The notes under the pieces: generated by a model | The model's database searches: none | What the model was told of the DNA's origin: nothing | Seen by the model: the letters and a program-made list of their open reading frames with translations, nothing else | From: Candidatus Binatia bacterium | Lineage (GTDB): Bacteria; Desulfobacterota; Binatia; UBA12015 | Assembly (NCBI GenBank): GCA_036563615.1 | Contig: DATCMB010000007.1 | Coordinates: 88,499 to 152,498 of the forward strand | DNA: 64,000 nt | Direction: 5' to 3' | Made by a program: the position numbers and the translations under genes | Shown here: one piece after another, positions 24,500 through 36,745 of the stretch | Position numbering within the stretch: the stretch's first letter is position 1 | Layout: each line of letters opens with the position of its first letter

Positions 24500-26127
24500 G
24501 GGAACACGGTCGGGTGGCGCGGGAAGTCGAGGCGGTTCGCCCCCGACGCGAGCCGGTCGAGCGCCTCCTCGGTGGTCGGCGTGCGACGGACGAACACCAG
24601 CGCCGCCGGATCCGAGTAGACGTACGCGAAGTCCGGCCGCGCGAAGAGCCGCGGGTGGATGTTGCGCCAGCGCTGCACGACGACGATCTCGGTCGGGTAC
24701 TCGTCGAGCAAACGCTCCCAGCCCTCGGTGCCGTTCATGAAGGCGAAGTAGTCCTCGATCACCTGCGGCGGGTAGACGGCCTCGAAGCGACCGTCGATGA
24801 AGACGCGCGACTCCGGCGCGAGCTTCGAGATCGCGTAGGCGCCCCACTCGAACGGGAACGCGACGTTGCCGCGCAGGTCGTGCGTGCGCAGGAACTCGAC
24901 CGCGTCGACCGGGTAGTCGATGCGCCCGTAGCGGATCGAGAGTCCGTCGCGCGCGAGCTTCTGACCGAACCACGAGAGCTGCAGGGTCGCGACGCCCAAG
25001 GCGCCCACGGCGATCGCCGCGAGCACCGGACGGCGCAGCCGCAGCGTCGGCCAGCGCACGAGCACCATCCGCACGGCCTCGTCGGCCGCGACCGCCAGCA
25101 CCGGCATCGCGGCGATGCCGAACAGCACCGTGTGACGCTGGTGGCGGAACGACGCCAGCGTCGCGACCGCGAGGAACGGCACCAGCCAGGCGAGCGGCGT
25201 GCGCACGAGATCGCGCCCGAGACGCTCGATGAGCAGCGCGATCGCCGCGACCGAAACGACGACGAGCAGCTTGAAGCGGAAGAACTCCGTCGACAGCAGC
25301 TCGATCGGGTACCACTCGCTGATCTGGTCGTGCATGTCGAGCGTCTCTGCCAGGTACACGTAGAGCTCGACGCCGTACGGATTCACGAGCGGCGCTGCGA
25401 TGCAGAGGAGACCGAGCGCGCACAGCGCGCCGAGCTGACGCAGCGAGAGATCGGTCGGCACGCCACGCATGCGACCGAACGCTTCGCGCGCGAGCGTCGC
25501 GGCGCCGTAGCAGCCGAGCATGCCGAGCCCGACCAGGAAGCCGCCGTGCAGGTTCGCCCAGACGACCATCACCAGCGGCAGCACCGCGAGCTGCCAGGGC
25601 AGCACGACGTCGCTCTCGCGCAGTCGGCGGTCGCCGCGCAGCAGGAGCGCCGTCTCGACCGCGAGAAACAGCATGGTCGCGAGCTGCGGTCGGAAGGTCG
25701 CGCCCGGTGAGATCACGGCGAGCGCCGCGATCATGCACGCAGCGACCACGAGCGGGTGCAGGCGCCGCCGTCCGAGGACCTCGCCGGCGAGCGACCGGCT
25801 CGCGTCCCACATGGCGAGCAGCATGCCCGCCGAAACCAGCAGCTTGTAGATGACGAGACCCGCCGAGCCCGCGACCGCGAAGATCGAGGCGAACAGCAGG
25901 TCGGTTCCCCACTCGTGGTTGTAGAAGGGAGCGCCGGGCGCGGTGTACGAGAAGACGTCCTCGCGCGGCAGCCCGTGACCTTCGAGGATCATCTGCCCGT
26001 AGCGCAGGTGACCCCACAGATCCGGGTCGGCGATGTTGCCGCCCAGGAAGTGCAGCGCCGAAGCGAGCACCAAGAGCACCGCGAGCGCCGTTGCGCTGGC
26101 TCCGGGCTTCGTCGTCTCGAGATCCAT
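24496..26127 (-). CDS. GT-C-like polytopic membrane protein (DPDLWGHLR family)
   Basis: Protein of 543 residues with about ten to twelve membrane helices. The first loop has NIADPDLWGHLRYGQMI and then NHEWGTDLLF, a pattern common to a large uncharacterised GT-C-like family. A soluble C-terminal region from about residue 410 contains EWGAYAISKLAPESRVFIDGR. The ATG at 26127 follows GGAAGGGGACGGAG. It is the first gene after pilA, just beyond a hairpin, and starts the run of four membrane proteins leading to pilD. Confidence 0.62.
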   Translation of the reverse strand: MDLETTKPGASATALAVLLVLASALHFLGGNIADPDLWGHLRYGQMILEGHGLPREDVFSYTAPGAPFYNHEWGTDLLFASIFAVAGSAGLVIYKLLVSAGMLLAMWDASRSLAGEVLGRRRLHPLVVAACMIAALAVISPGATFRPQLATMLFLAVETALLLRGDRRLRESDVVLPWQLAVLPLVMVVWANLHGGFLVGLGMLGCYGAATLAREAFGRMRGVPTDLSLRQLGALCALGLLCIAAPLVNPYGVELYVYLAETLDMHDQISEWYPIELLSTEFFRFKLLVVVSVAAIALLIERLGRDLVRTPLAWLVPFLAVATLASFRHQRHTVLFGIAAMPVLAVAADEAVRMVLVRWPTLRLRRPVLAAIAVGALGVATLQLSWFGQKLARDGLSIRYGRIDYPVDAVEFLRTHDLRGNVAFPFEWGAYAISKLAPESRVFIDGRFEAVYPPQVIEDYFAFMNGTEGWERLLDEYPTEIVVVQRWRNIHPRLFARPDFAYVYSDPAALVFVRRTPTTEEALDRLASGANRLDFPRHPTVFP

Positions 26128-26167
26128 CTCCGTCCCCTTCCCGCCCCCGGTTACAGCCAAGAGAAAC

Positions 26168-26196
26168 GGCGCCGATCCCGGAGGACCGGCGCCGCC
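26168..26196 (-). terminator. Hairpin terminator after pilA
   Basis: CGGCGCCGATCC pairs with GGACCGGCGCCG with one mismatch and a short CGGA-type loop. On the minus strand it lies about 25 nt after the pilA stop and is followed by GTTTCTC, a weak T-rich tail. It may be only partly effective, allowing read-through into the membrane-protein genes while keeping pilA transcript dominant. Confidence 0.65.
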
Positions 26197-26220
26197 TCAT
26201 CCAACGAGGATGACGTCAGG

Positions 26221-26571
26221 TCACGGAGCGTTCTGCAGACCGCCGTTGGCCGAGTCCCAGTTGAACGTCTTGTCGCCGTTGACGTGGTACGCCGACGCCG
26301 TGAAGGTGTTGTCGCTCGGCGAGATGTTGATCGTCACACCCGGCGACTGCTTGAAGCCGGTGAGCTGCTCGACGTTCGAGGTGTAGGCCGCGTTGGCCGC
26401 GAAGTACGCCTCCTCGGCGGTCGCGAGGTTGCGCAGGTCGGACGACGCGCGAGCGTTGAAGCCCTGCTTGCGGTACTCCGAGAACTGCGGAATCGCGATT
26501 GCCGCCAGAATGCCGATGATCGCGACGACCACCAGAAGCTCGATCAACGTGAAGCCCTTCTCGTTCCTCAT
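26221..26571 (-). CDS. pilA: Major type IVa pilin
   Basis: Prepilin of 116 residues with a six-residue leader MRNEKG and the mature start FTLIELLVVVAIIGILAAIAIPQ (Phe +1, Glu +5). The mature protein is about 110 residues, longer than the roughly 61-residue Geobacter e-pilin but with the same kind of N-terminal helix (SEYRKQGFNARASSDLRNLATAEEAYF). There are no cysteines, so no C-terminal disulfide loop. It assembles into the pilus fibre after PilD processing. GGGAGGTAGGAG directly precedes the ATG. A sigma-54 promoter lies about 100 nt upstream, and the presumed activator is the next gene upstream on the same strand. Confidence 0.96.
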   Translation of the reverse strand: MRNEKGFTLIELLVVVAIIGILAAIAIPQFSEYRKQGFNARASSDLRNLATAEEAYFAANAAYTSNVEQLTGFKQSPGVTINISPSDNTFTASAYHVNGDKTFNWDSANGGLQNAP

Positions 26572-26669
26572 CTCCTACCTCCCGATTCGCTCGCGCCCTG
26601 CCGCCCTTCGGCCTGCGCTCTAAGCTCTTCGCCGTCGCCGCTGTGGCGAGGCTGCTGGGCCGGCCGGGG

Positions 26670-26685
26670 AGCAAGCGTGGTGCCA
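26670..26685 (-). promoter_or_regulatory. Sigma-54 promoter of pilA
   Basis: On the minus strand TGGCACCACGCTTGCT matches the -24/-12 consensus TGGCAC-N5-TTGCT, with GG at 26683-26684 and GC at 26671-26672. The predicted transcript start near 26659 leaves a leader of about 88 nt before pilA. Sigma-54 control of pilA by PilS/PilR is established in Pseudomonas, Geobacter and Myxococcus. Confidence 0.85.
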
Positions 26686-26819
26686 CGACCCTGGAACGCG
26701 CCGGCCTCACGCGGCTCCTTGGATTTCCGAGTTTTTCTCTTGCTCCAGCCGAGACCCGCCGCTGCGTCGAAGCGTCACGCCGACGTTTCAGTGGCGCTTC
26801 CGTGGCGGTCGCGACCAAC

Positions 26820-26871
26820 GAGTGACGCATCGTTGCCGTCAAGATCTCGACGGTGCCCCTTTGCGTCACTC
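26820..26871. promoter_or_regulatory. Inverted TGCGTCAC half-sites, possible activator-binding region or structured element
   Basis: GAGTGACGCA at 26820-26829 and TGCGTCACTC at 26862-26871 are perfect inverted copies enclosing a smaller stem (CCGTC 26836-26840, GACGG 26849-26853). Related half-sites TGCGTCGA and AGCGTCAC lie at 26763-26778. All are about 100-210 nt upstream of the predicted pilA transcript start, where sigma-54 activators bind. Assignment to the fused regulator is inference; an RNA or termination hairpin is the alternative. Confidence 0.5.
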
Positions 26872-27192
26872 GCCGGCGACGCGAAACGCGCGGCACGCGC
26901 GTCGCGACTCGGCGCGCAAGCCGCAGCGCCAGGCCGCAGCGCAGACGCGATACGCGCGGAACACGCCGAATCACGCGGCTTCGCGCGCGCAAAGACGCGC
27001 GGCACCAGCACGCGCACGTGAGGAACGAGCACGCGCACGTACGTCACGAGCGCAACCCACGCGCGTCGCGCGCGCAGATGCCTGCGCGGCAGTCGTGCCG
27101 CGTTGCGGCAACGGCACTCGCGCGCAGCTCGTGAGCCGCTCGCGAGCGGCTCGCGCGGGAATCGAGCGGAGCTCGAGCGTGCGAGCGCGTGG

Positions 27193-27230
27193 CGCGCTCC
27201 GGCACCGACCGTCACGGACGCCGGAGCGCG
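27193..27230 (-). terminator. Hairpin after the sensor-activator gene
   Basis: CGCGCTCCGGC at 27193-27203 and GCCGGAGCGCG at 27220-27230 are perfect inverted copies with a 16-nt loop, starting 25 nt after the minus-strand stop at 27255. No T-run follows, so it is a candidate terminator or 3'-end stabiliser. Confidence 0.5.
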
Positions 27231-27254
27231 GTGTTTGCCGGCCGCAGCGGCCGC

Positions 27255-29449
<2,195 letters not shown>

Positions 29450-29453
<4 letters not shown>

Positions 29454-30673
29454 GACGACAACAGCGAGCCGAGCTGGAAGATCGGCAGGTACATGGCGAT
29501 CACGAGACCGCCGATGACGGTTCCCAGAACGACGATCACGAGCGGCTCCATCAGCGCGGTGAGGTTCGCTACGGCCACGTCGACCTCCTCCTCGTAAAAA
29601 TCTGCGATCTTCTGGAGCATCTGGTCGATCGCGCCGGTCATCTCGCCCGCGCCGACCATCTGGCAGACCATCGGCGGGAAGACGCCGCTCTGCGTGAGCG
29701 GCTCGAGCATCGTACGTCCCTGGCTGATGCTCTCGCGGATCGCGAAGACCGCGCGCTCGACGACCTTGTTGCCCGCGGTGCGCGCGGTGATGGTCAGCGA
29801 GTCGAGGATCGGCACGCCCGACGAGACCAGCGTGCCAAGCGTGCGCGAGAAGCGCGCGATCGCGGCCTTGCGGATCAGCTCACCGATGATCGGGAAGCGC
29901 AGCATCGCCTGGTCGAGGTAGAGCCGTCCGCGCTCGGTCCGGTAGGTGTAGCGCAGGGCCACCACCGCGATCACCACGGCTCCGACCATGAAGTGCAGGT
30001 TCGCGACGACGAAGTTCGACAGGTTGATAACGATCTGCGTCGGCAGCGGCAGCTCCTGCTCGAAGCTCGCGAACAGCTCGGCGAACACCGGGATCACGAA
30101 CACCAGCAGGATCATCGTGACGATCACCGCGACGGTGACGATCGTCGCCGGGTAGATCATCGCGCCTTTGATCTTGCGCTTCAGGGACAGCATCTTCTCC
30201 ATGTAGACGGAGAGGCGTCCCAGGATCGTGTCGAGGATGCCGCCGACCTCGCCGGCCTGCACCATGTTGACGTAGAGCTCGTCGAAGCTCTTCGGGAACT
30301 TGCGCAGCGCCTCGGACAGCGTCGAGCCCGCCTCGACCGACTCCTTCACGTCGCGGATCTGCGTGGCGAAGGTCTTGTTGTCCGACTGGCTCGCGAGGAT
30401 GTCGAGGATCTGCACGAGCGGCATGCCCGCGTCGATCATCGTCGTCAGCTGACGCGTGAAGACGACGACGTCTTTGGGCTTGACGGTCGGCCGGAAGCCC
30501 GGCAGCGTGATCTCGCGGTCGAGGCCCTTGCCGCGCTCGCGGATCTTGTTGGTGATCGGCTGGATCCGCTGCGCGCGCAGGCGGTTGATCACCGCCTCGC
30601 GGGACGGCGCCTCCATGTTGCCACGGAGGATCTTTCCGCTCGCGGTCCGCCCTTCGTACGCAAAGACCGGCAT
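29450..30673 (-). CDS. pilC: Type IV pilus inner-membrane platform protein
   Basis: Protein of 407 residues, standard for PilC/GspF. It begins [19 protein letters not shown] and has two T2SSF repeats (about residues 70-195 and 275-397) with three long membrane helices. The motif [23 protein letters not shown] precedes the last helix. It forms the platform that couples PilB/PilT ATP use to pilin insertion and removal. It is 39 nt after pilT and overlaps the sensor-activator start by 4 nt. Confidence 0.95.
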
Positions 30674-30712
30674 CTACTCCGCCCCCATTCCCCGCCCGTC
30701 CGGCTTCTCGGC

Positions 30713-31813
30713 CTACCGCGCGATCGTCACCCGCCCCGCCTGCGAGGTCGCGGCCCGCATGCCGAGCATCTGCTTGAGCTCCTCCGGCTCGGTCGCGGCC
30801 TCGAGCGCCGCCTCCGGCGTGATCAGCCGCCGCTGCACGAGATCGAGCAACGACTGCGACAGCGTCACCATCCCCCACTTCTGCTGGCCGACCTGCATCT
30901 GCGAGTAGAGCTGGTGCACCTTCTCCTCGCGGATCAGGTTGCGGATCGCGGGGTTCGGGATCATCACCTCGCACGCCATGACGCGGCCGCGGCCGTCGGC
31001 GCGCGGCAGCAGCGTCTGCGAGATCACCGCCTCGAGGACGAGCGAGAGCTGCGCGCGCACCTGCGCCTGCTGTCCCGCCGGGAAGACGTCGATCACGCGG
31101 TTGATCGTCTGCACCGCCGAGTTGGTGTGCAGCGTCGCGAACACAAGGTGGCCGGTCTCGGCGATGGTCAGCGCGGCCTCGATCGTCTCGAGGTCGCGGA
31201 GCTCGCCGACGAGCACGACGTCGGGGTCCTGACGCAGGATGTGCTTGAGAGCGGCCGCGAAGCTGTGCGTGTCGGCGAACACCTCGCGCTGGTTGACGAT
31301 GCACTTCTTGTGCGGGTGCAGGAACTCGATCGGATCCTCGACCGTGATGATGTGCTCGGCGCGCGTCTCGTTGATCTGGTCGATCATCGCGGCCATCGTC
31401 GTCGACTTACCGCTGCCGGTCGGACCGGTGACCAGGATGAGGCCGCGCGGCAGCTTGATCAGGTTCTGAACCGCGGGCGGCAGCCCGAGCTGCGAGAGCG
31501 GCGGCGCCGACTGCGGAATCGCGCGGAACACGCCGCCGACCGCACCGCGCTGCACGAACAGGTTGCCGCGGAAGCGCGACAGGCCCTGCACGCCGAACGA
31601 GAAGTCGAGCTCGCTCTCCTCCTCGAACTTCTTCTTCTGCTGCTCGGTGAGGACGCTGTAGCAGAGCTGCTTGGTGGCGTTCGCGTCGAGCGGGTCGTAC
31701 GGCAACGGCACGACGTCGCCGTGCACGCGCACCATGGGCGGCGCACCCGCCGTGATGTGCAGGTCGGATGCGTTCTGCTGAGTCATCTGCTCGAACAGCT
31801 CGTGCATCTGCAT
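30713..31813 (-). CDS. pilT: Pilus retraction ATPase
   Basis: Protein of 366 residues. It shows Walker A GPTGSGKST (about residue 135), the Asp box ITVEDPIEF, Walker B DPDVVLVGELRD, a His box and the C-terminal AIRNLIREEKVHQLYSQMQ (AIRNLIRE), which is required for retraction in characterised PilT proteins. The ATG at 31813 follows GGAGGAAGCCGC. It hydrolyses ATP to depolymerise pili. It is followed 39 nt later by pilC; pilB lies 414 nt upstream. Confidence 0.97.
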   Translation of the reverse strand: MQMHELFEQMTQQNASDLHITAGAPPMVRVHGDVVPLPYDPLDANATKQLCYSVLTEQQKKKFEEESELDFSFGVQGLSRFRGNLFVQRGAVGGVFRAIPQSAPPLSQLGLPPAVQNLIKLPRGLILVTGPTGSGKSTTMAAMIDQINETRAEHIITVEDPIEFLHPHKKCIVNQREVFADTHSFAAALKHILRQDPDVVLVGELRDLETIEAALTIAETGHLVFATLHTNSAVQTINRVIDVFPAGQQAQVRAQLSLVLEAVISQTLLPRADGRGRVMACEVMIPNPAIRNLIREEKVHQLYSQMQVGQQKWGMVTLSQSLLDLVQRRLITPEAALEAATEPEELKQMLGMRAATSQAGRVTIAR

Positions 31814-32227
31814 GCGGCTTCCTCCGATCGATCGTCGCGTGCGCTGGTGACACCGGCGCGACGTGGGCTGGTGCAAGGCAAGTGCCACCGGAAAGAGGAA
31901 GGCACATCGCTTCCTTGCGTGATTTTCTTGACCGACACGCCGCCGAGAGCGGCACAGATGAAGCGATGGCGTTACGAGATTAACGGTGCGGGTGAAGGAG
32001 AATGCCGAGCTGGGCGCGAGGACGAGCGACGCATGTCGCGCGTCTTCATCGCGCACGCGTTAGCGCTCGCCGAGCGAGACGAGCACCGAGCCAGACCGCG
32101 TGCAGCTTCGCCGCGACGTCAGCGGCGCGCTTCTCCGCGCGCGTCAGCGCGCGGAGAAGCGAAGCGAGCGCGGGAGTGGGACCCCGCGCGGCTTTGCCGC
32201 GTGGGGCGAGGGGCGCGTGCCCCTCGT
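31814..32227. other. pilB-pilT intergenic region with three stem-loops
   Basis: No credible gene in 414 nt. The half nearest pilB contains three consecutive hairpins (32128-32225). The half nearest pilT contains the AT-rich word ATTTTCTTGAC at 31922-31932 and the pilT ribosome site; the pilT promoter probably lies here. Confidence 0.6.
32128..32225 (-). terminator. Triple hairpin downstream of pilB
   Basis: Reading from the pilB stop: GAGGGGC/GCCCCTC with a 4-nt loop (32208-32225), then CCCCGCGCGGC/GCCGCGTGGGG around a TTT loop (32182-32206, one G:T pair). Last comes a 15-bp perfect stem CGCTTCTCCGCGCGC/GCGCGCGGAGAAGCG with a 4-nt loop (32128-32161). No T-run follows any of them. Probable pilB terminator, unusually elaborate. 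Confidence 0.65.
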
Positions 32228-33976
<1,749 letters not shown>

Positions 33977-34154
33977 GCGTGCAGCCTTGAGACCTCGCTT
34001 CCATCTTCGGCACCCGATCGTTGACGCTTTATGAGCGTGCGTCATGGGCCCGATCGCTGCGCGCACGCGCAGCGAAGCGCACGGTGTGCGCTGCGGGATA
34101 CGCGCGGAACTGCTCGCACGCCATGTCACGCGAGACATGATCCGCGGTGCGCGG

Positions 34155-34168
34155 TGCGTCGTGACGCA
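34155..34168. promoter_or_regulatory. TGCGTC-GT-GACGCA palindrome upstream of pilB
   Basis: A perfect 14-bp palindrome, about 180 nt upstream of the pilB start, that contains the same TGCGTC/GTGACGCA half-sites seen upstream of pilA. A further copy (TGCGTCAT) is near 34038. It may be a second binding site for the pil regulator; no sigma-54 promoter was found beside it. Confidence 0.35.
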
Positions 34169-34226
34169 ACGGAGCGCGCGGCGACGCCGGCACGCGGCGC
34201 GAGCGTCGCGCGCGTCTCGCGCGCGC

Positions 34227-35477
34227 TCAGAGCAGCGCGAAGAGCTCGAAGGCGCGCTCGGCGCGCAGCCGCTGGCCGGCCTCGTTCAGGTGGTAGCCGT
34301 CCGCCAGGAAATGCTCCGCCGTGAAGCCGTCGAAGAACTCGAGCAGGCGCCCGGGGAAGCTCTCGCGGAGAAGGCGGTTCGTCTCCTCGAGCGCCAGGCA
34401 CCCACGGTTGCGACAGGCTGCGTGGGGCGGCGTCGTGGCGACGTAGAACGCGACGCCGGCCGCGAGCGCCCTCGCCTCCTGTGCCAGGTAAGCGGCGAGG
34501 ATCACGGCCGGGGATCTCAGCTGGAACAGGTCGTTGGTGCCGAAGGCGAGCACCACCGCGTCGGGCCGGTGCGCGAGCACCTGCGCCATCTGCGACGTCG
34601 CGTCGGAGTCGAGCTTGAGGTTCTTCGTCACCGTCGCCCCGGCCACGGCGACGTTGATCACCTCGAACGTCGGATCGTCGATCGCCGCGGCGAGCAGCGT
34701 GCACCAGCTCGCTTGCTCCGAGTGGTCGACGGTGTTCGAGTCGCCGAGGCAGCCGAGGCGGTAGATCCCGTCGCCATCGACGTCGGCGAAGCGCACCGGC
34801 GGCCGGTCCTCGAGGATCTGGAGCTCGGCCTTGCGGTCGCCGACCGCGACGTAGTGCAGGACGCCGTGCTCGCTCGGACGGTCGATGCGCCCGACGAGCC
34901 GCCCGCGGTACGACGAGCGGGGCAGCGGCTCCGGCTTCGCAGGCCACGCGCTCCTTCGCGCCTCGCTGGCCTCGAGCACGACGACGTTCGCGGGGTCGCG
35001 CACGTCGAGACGGAAGGACTCGGGATCCGCGCTGCGCCGTCGCCCGAGCAGGACGACGCCCGGTTCGAGCACCTCGACGAGCAAGCCATCGGCGCGTCCC
35101 GGCGCGTCGAACGAGCCGACCCGGCTGCGCAGATCGGTGTCGACGATGACGAGCTCCTCGGCGTCGTGGCTGGTCGCGAGATAGAGCCGCGAGCCGTCGA
35201 TCGCGAGCGCGTGCACCGAGGCGCCGATCTCGAGCGACCAGGCGAGCTGCGCGTCGCGACCGTCCGGTCCGACGTCGATCGCGTAGAGCTCGTCGTGACG
35301 CGGACGGCGCAAGGTGGCGAGGTAGAGGAGCCGGCCGGTCGCGTCGGCGACGAGGCTCGTCGGACGCGCGCTGCCCGGCAGGTCGAGCCGCGCGACGACG
35401 TCGAGCCGCGCGTCCGCGGCCGTCGCGGCCGAGAGCACGAGCACGGCCGCTGCGGCGAGAATCTTCGCGCGCTGCAC
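34227..35477 (-). CDS. Exported SGNH/GDSL-type hydrolase with N-terminal beta domain
   Basis: Protein of 416 residues starting at GTG 35477, 7 nt after GGGGAGG. A signal peptide (LAAAAVLVLSAATAADA) is followed by about 200 residues with beta-propeller-like repeats (TGRLLYLATLRRP, GSRLYLATSHD). The SGNH domain has LGCLGDSNTVD (block I, about residue 243), FGTNDLF and DGYHLNEAG with the catalytic His. It is likely an esterase or lipase in the periplasm or outside. It is unrelated in layout to the SGNH protein at 15415. It is minus strand, 250 nt upstream of pilB; the upstream frame to 35639 lacks a plausible start. Confidence 0.8.
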   Translation of the reverse strand: MQRAKILAAAAVLVLSAATAADARLDVVARLDLPGSARPTSLVADATGRLLYLATLRRPRHDELYAIDVGPDGRDAQLAWSLEIGASVHALAIDGSRLYLATSHDAEELVIVDTDLRSRVGSFDAPGRADGLLVEVLEPGVVLLGRRRSADPESFRLDVRDPANVVVLEASEARRSAWPAKPEPLPRSSYRGRLVGRIDRPSEHGVLHYVAVGDRKAELQILEDRPPVRFADVDGDGIYRLGCLGDSNTVDHSEQASWCTLLAAAIDDPTFEVINVAVAGATVTKNLKLDSDATSQMAQVLAHRPDAVVLAFGTNDLFQLRSPAVILAAYLAQEARALAAGVAFYVATTPPHAACRNRGCLALEETNRLLRESFPGRLLEFFDGFTAEHFLADGYHLNEAGQRLRAERAFELFALL

Positions 35478-35767
35478 GCACCGTCCTCCCCGCGCGCCTC
35501 GCCCGATGGGAGAAGGAATGGCAGACGCAGCAGGGCTGCGGGCACCGTCGGCGCGCGGCATGAAGTTTCCTTCTGTAGGGGCCAGCGGAAGGGTTGGAGT
35601 GAGCACGCTCCGGATGCTGGTTTTTCTTACTGACACCACCCGCGACAGTCAAACGTCCGTAGCGGACAACGGCTGACCGTCGCGCGCACGCCGCCAGAGA
35701 ACGGCGCCGACGCGTGCCCGCGCGCGCACGAGCGAGGTCGTTGCGTCGGCGGCGAGCCCTCGCGACC

Positions 35768-36643
35768 TCAGCGCGCGGCGGCGCGCAGCGCGCGGCGCAT
35801 CACGTCGAGCGGCGGCTTCACGCCGGTCCACGCCTCGAACGCGAGCGCGCCCTGGTGCAGCAGCATGCCGAGGCCGTTGACGCCGCGACGTCGCGCGCGC
35901 GCCGCGCCGGCGAGAAACGACGTCTGCCGCTCGGTGTACACCAGGTCGTAGAACAAGCAGTCGCGCGGCGTCGCGGCGAAGTCGAACGGCACGAACGCCT
36001 CGCCCTTCATGCCGACCGGCGTCGCGTTGGCGACGATCCCGGCGCGCGCGAGGTGTGCGTCGACACCCGGCCCGCCGGGCGCGAGCTCGGACAGCGGCAC
36101 CGCCTCGAGCCGCGCACGGACGCCGCGGTGCAGCTCCTCGATCAGCGCCTGCGCGCGCTCGACCCGCCGCGCCGCGACGACGACCCGCGACGCCCGCCGC
36201 CCGAGCGCCACCACGGCGGCGCGCGCCGAGCCGCCGGCGCCGATCACCACCGCCGTCGCGACCCGGCGCGCCGCGCCCGCCTCGTCGAGCGCGAGCGCGA
36301 GCCCCGGGACGTCCGTGTTGTCGCCGAGCAGCACGCCGCGGCGATTCACGATCGTGTTCACCGCGCCGGCGAGACGCGCGAGCGGTGTCACGCGGTCGAG
36401 GTGCGGGATCACCGCCTCCTTGTGGGGGATGGTGACGTTGAGCCCGACCAGGTCGAGCGCGCGCACGGCCGCGACCGCCGCCGCGACCTCGTCCGGACGC
36501 ACGCGGAACGCACAGTACGCGTACGGCAGCCCGAGCGCGCGAAAGGCCGCGTTGTGCATCGCGGGCGAGCGCGAGTGCGCGATCGGATCGCCGATCACCC
36601 CCACGATGCGCGTCGTCGCCGTGATCGGCACCGAGGCCGCCAT
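35768..36643 (-). CDS. aroE: Shikimate dehydrogenase
   Basis: Protein of 291 residues. Substrate-site residues are in place: SRSPAMHN (Ser pair), NVTIPHKE (catalytic Lys), GDNTD (catalytic Asp) and the C-terminal HQGALAFEAWTG. The NADP-binding loop GAGGSARAA is at about residue 140. It reduces 3-dehydroshikimate to shikimate in aromatic amino acid synthesis. The ATG at 36643 (MAASVPITATTRIVG) fits the family better than the ATG 12 codons earlier. It is divergent from the phosphofructokinase gene with a 102-nt gap. Confidence 0.95.
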   Translation of the reverse strand: MAASVPITATTRIVGVIGDPIAHSRSPAMHNAAFRALGLPYAYCAFRVRPDEVAAAVAAVRALDLVGLNVTIPHKEAVIPHLDRVTPLARLAGAVNTIVNRRGVLLGDNTDVPGLALALDEAGAARRVATAVVIGAGGSARAAVVALGRRASRVVVAARRVERAQALIEELHRGVRARLEAVPLSELAPGGPGVDAHLARAGIVANATPVGMKGEAFVPFDFAATPRDCLFYDLVYTERQTSFLAGAARARRRGVNGLGMLLHQGALAFEAWTGVKPPLDVMRRALRAAAR

Positions 36644-36745
36644 CGCGGCGCATCTAACCGCACGCGACGACGCCGGCAACCGCCAACGCAGTTTTCTCGT
36701 CGGGTGAGCCGTCTATACTCGAACGGAGGGACGGGGAAGCGTTCG

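Larger units (their letters stand above)
26572..27254. other. Long pilA upstream region
   Basis: This 683-nt stretch has no credible gene. It holds the pilA ribosome site, the sigma-54 promoter and the TGCGTCAC half-sites described separately. It also has two direct copies of AGCACGCGCACGT (27007-27019 and 27028-27040), spaced 21 nt apart or two helical turns. The section 26880-27180 is very rich in CGCG steps and short GCGCGC repeats, and a perfect 11-bp inverted repeat lies at 27193-27230. Confidence 0.6.

Noticed and set aside
26572..26871. A GEMM-type (c-di-GMP or cGAMP) riboswitch upstream of pilA, as in Geobacter
   Set aside because: The leader between the sigma-54 start and pilA is only about 88 nt and lacks the conserved GGGCAAACC and GCAAAGCC-type segments. 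The GACGCAAAG word at 26862 lies upstream of the promoter.
26880..27180. CRISPR-like or tandem repeat array in the CGCG-rich stretch upstream of pilA
   Set aside because: The repeats are short, irregular and reflect CG-rich composition; only one 13-bp direct pair is clear.
33977..34226. A sigma-54 promoter for pilB
   Set aside because: No TGGCAC-N5-TTGC match on the minus strand; only the regulator-like palindrome is present.
34227..35639. Longer N-terminus of the SGNH protein starting at 35561 or 35639
   Set aside because: The GTG at 35477 has a well-placed GGAGG and begins a proper signal peptide; the longer version would bury the signal peptide inside the protein.
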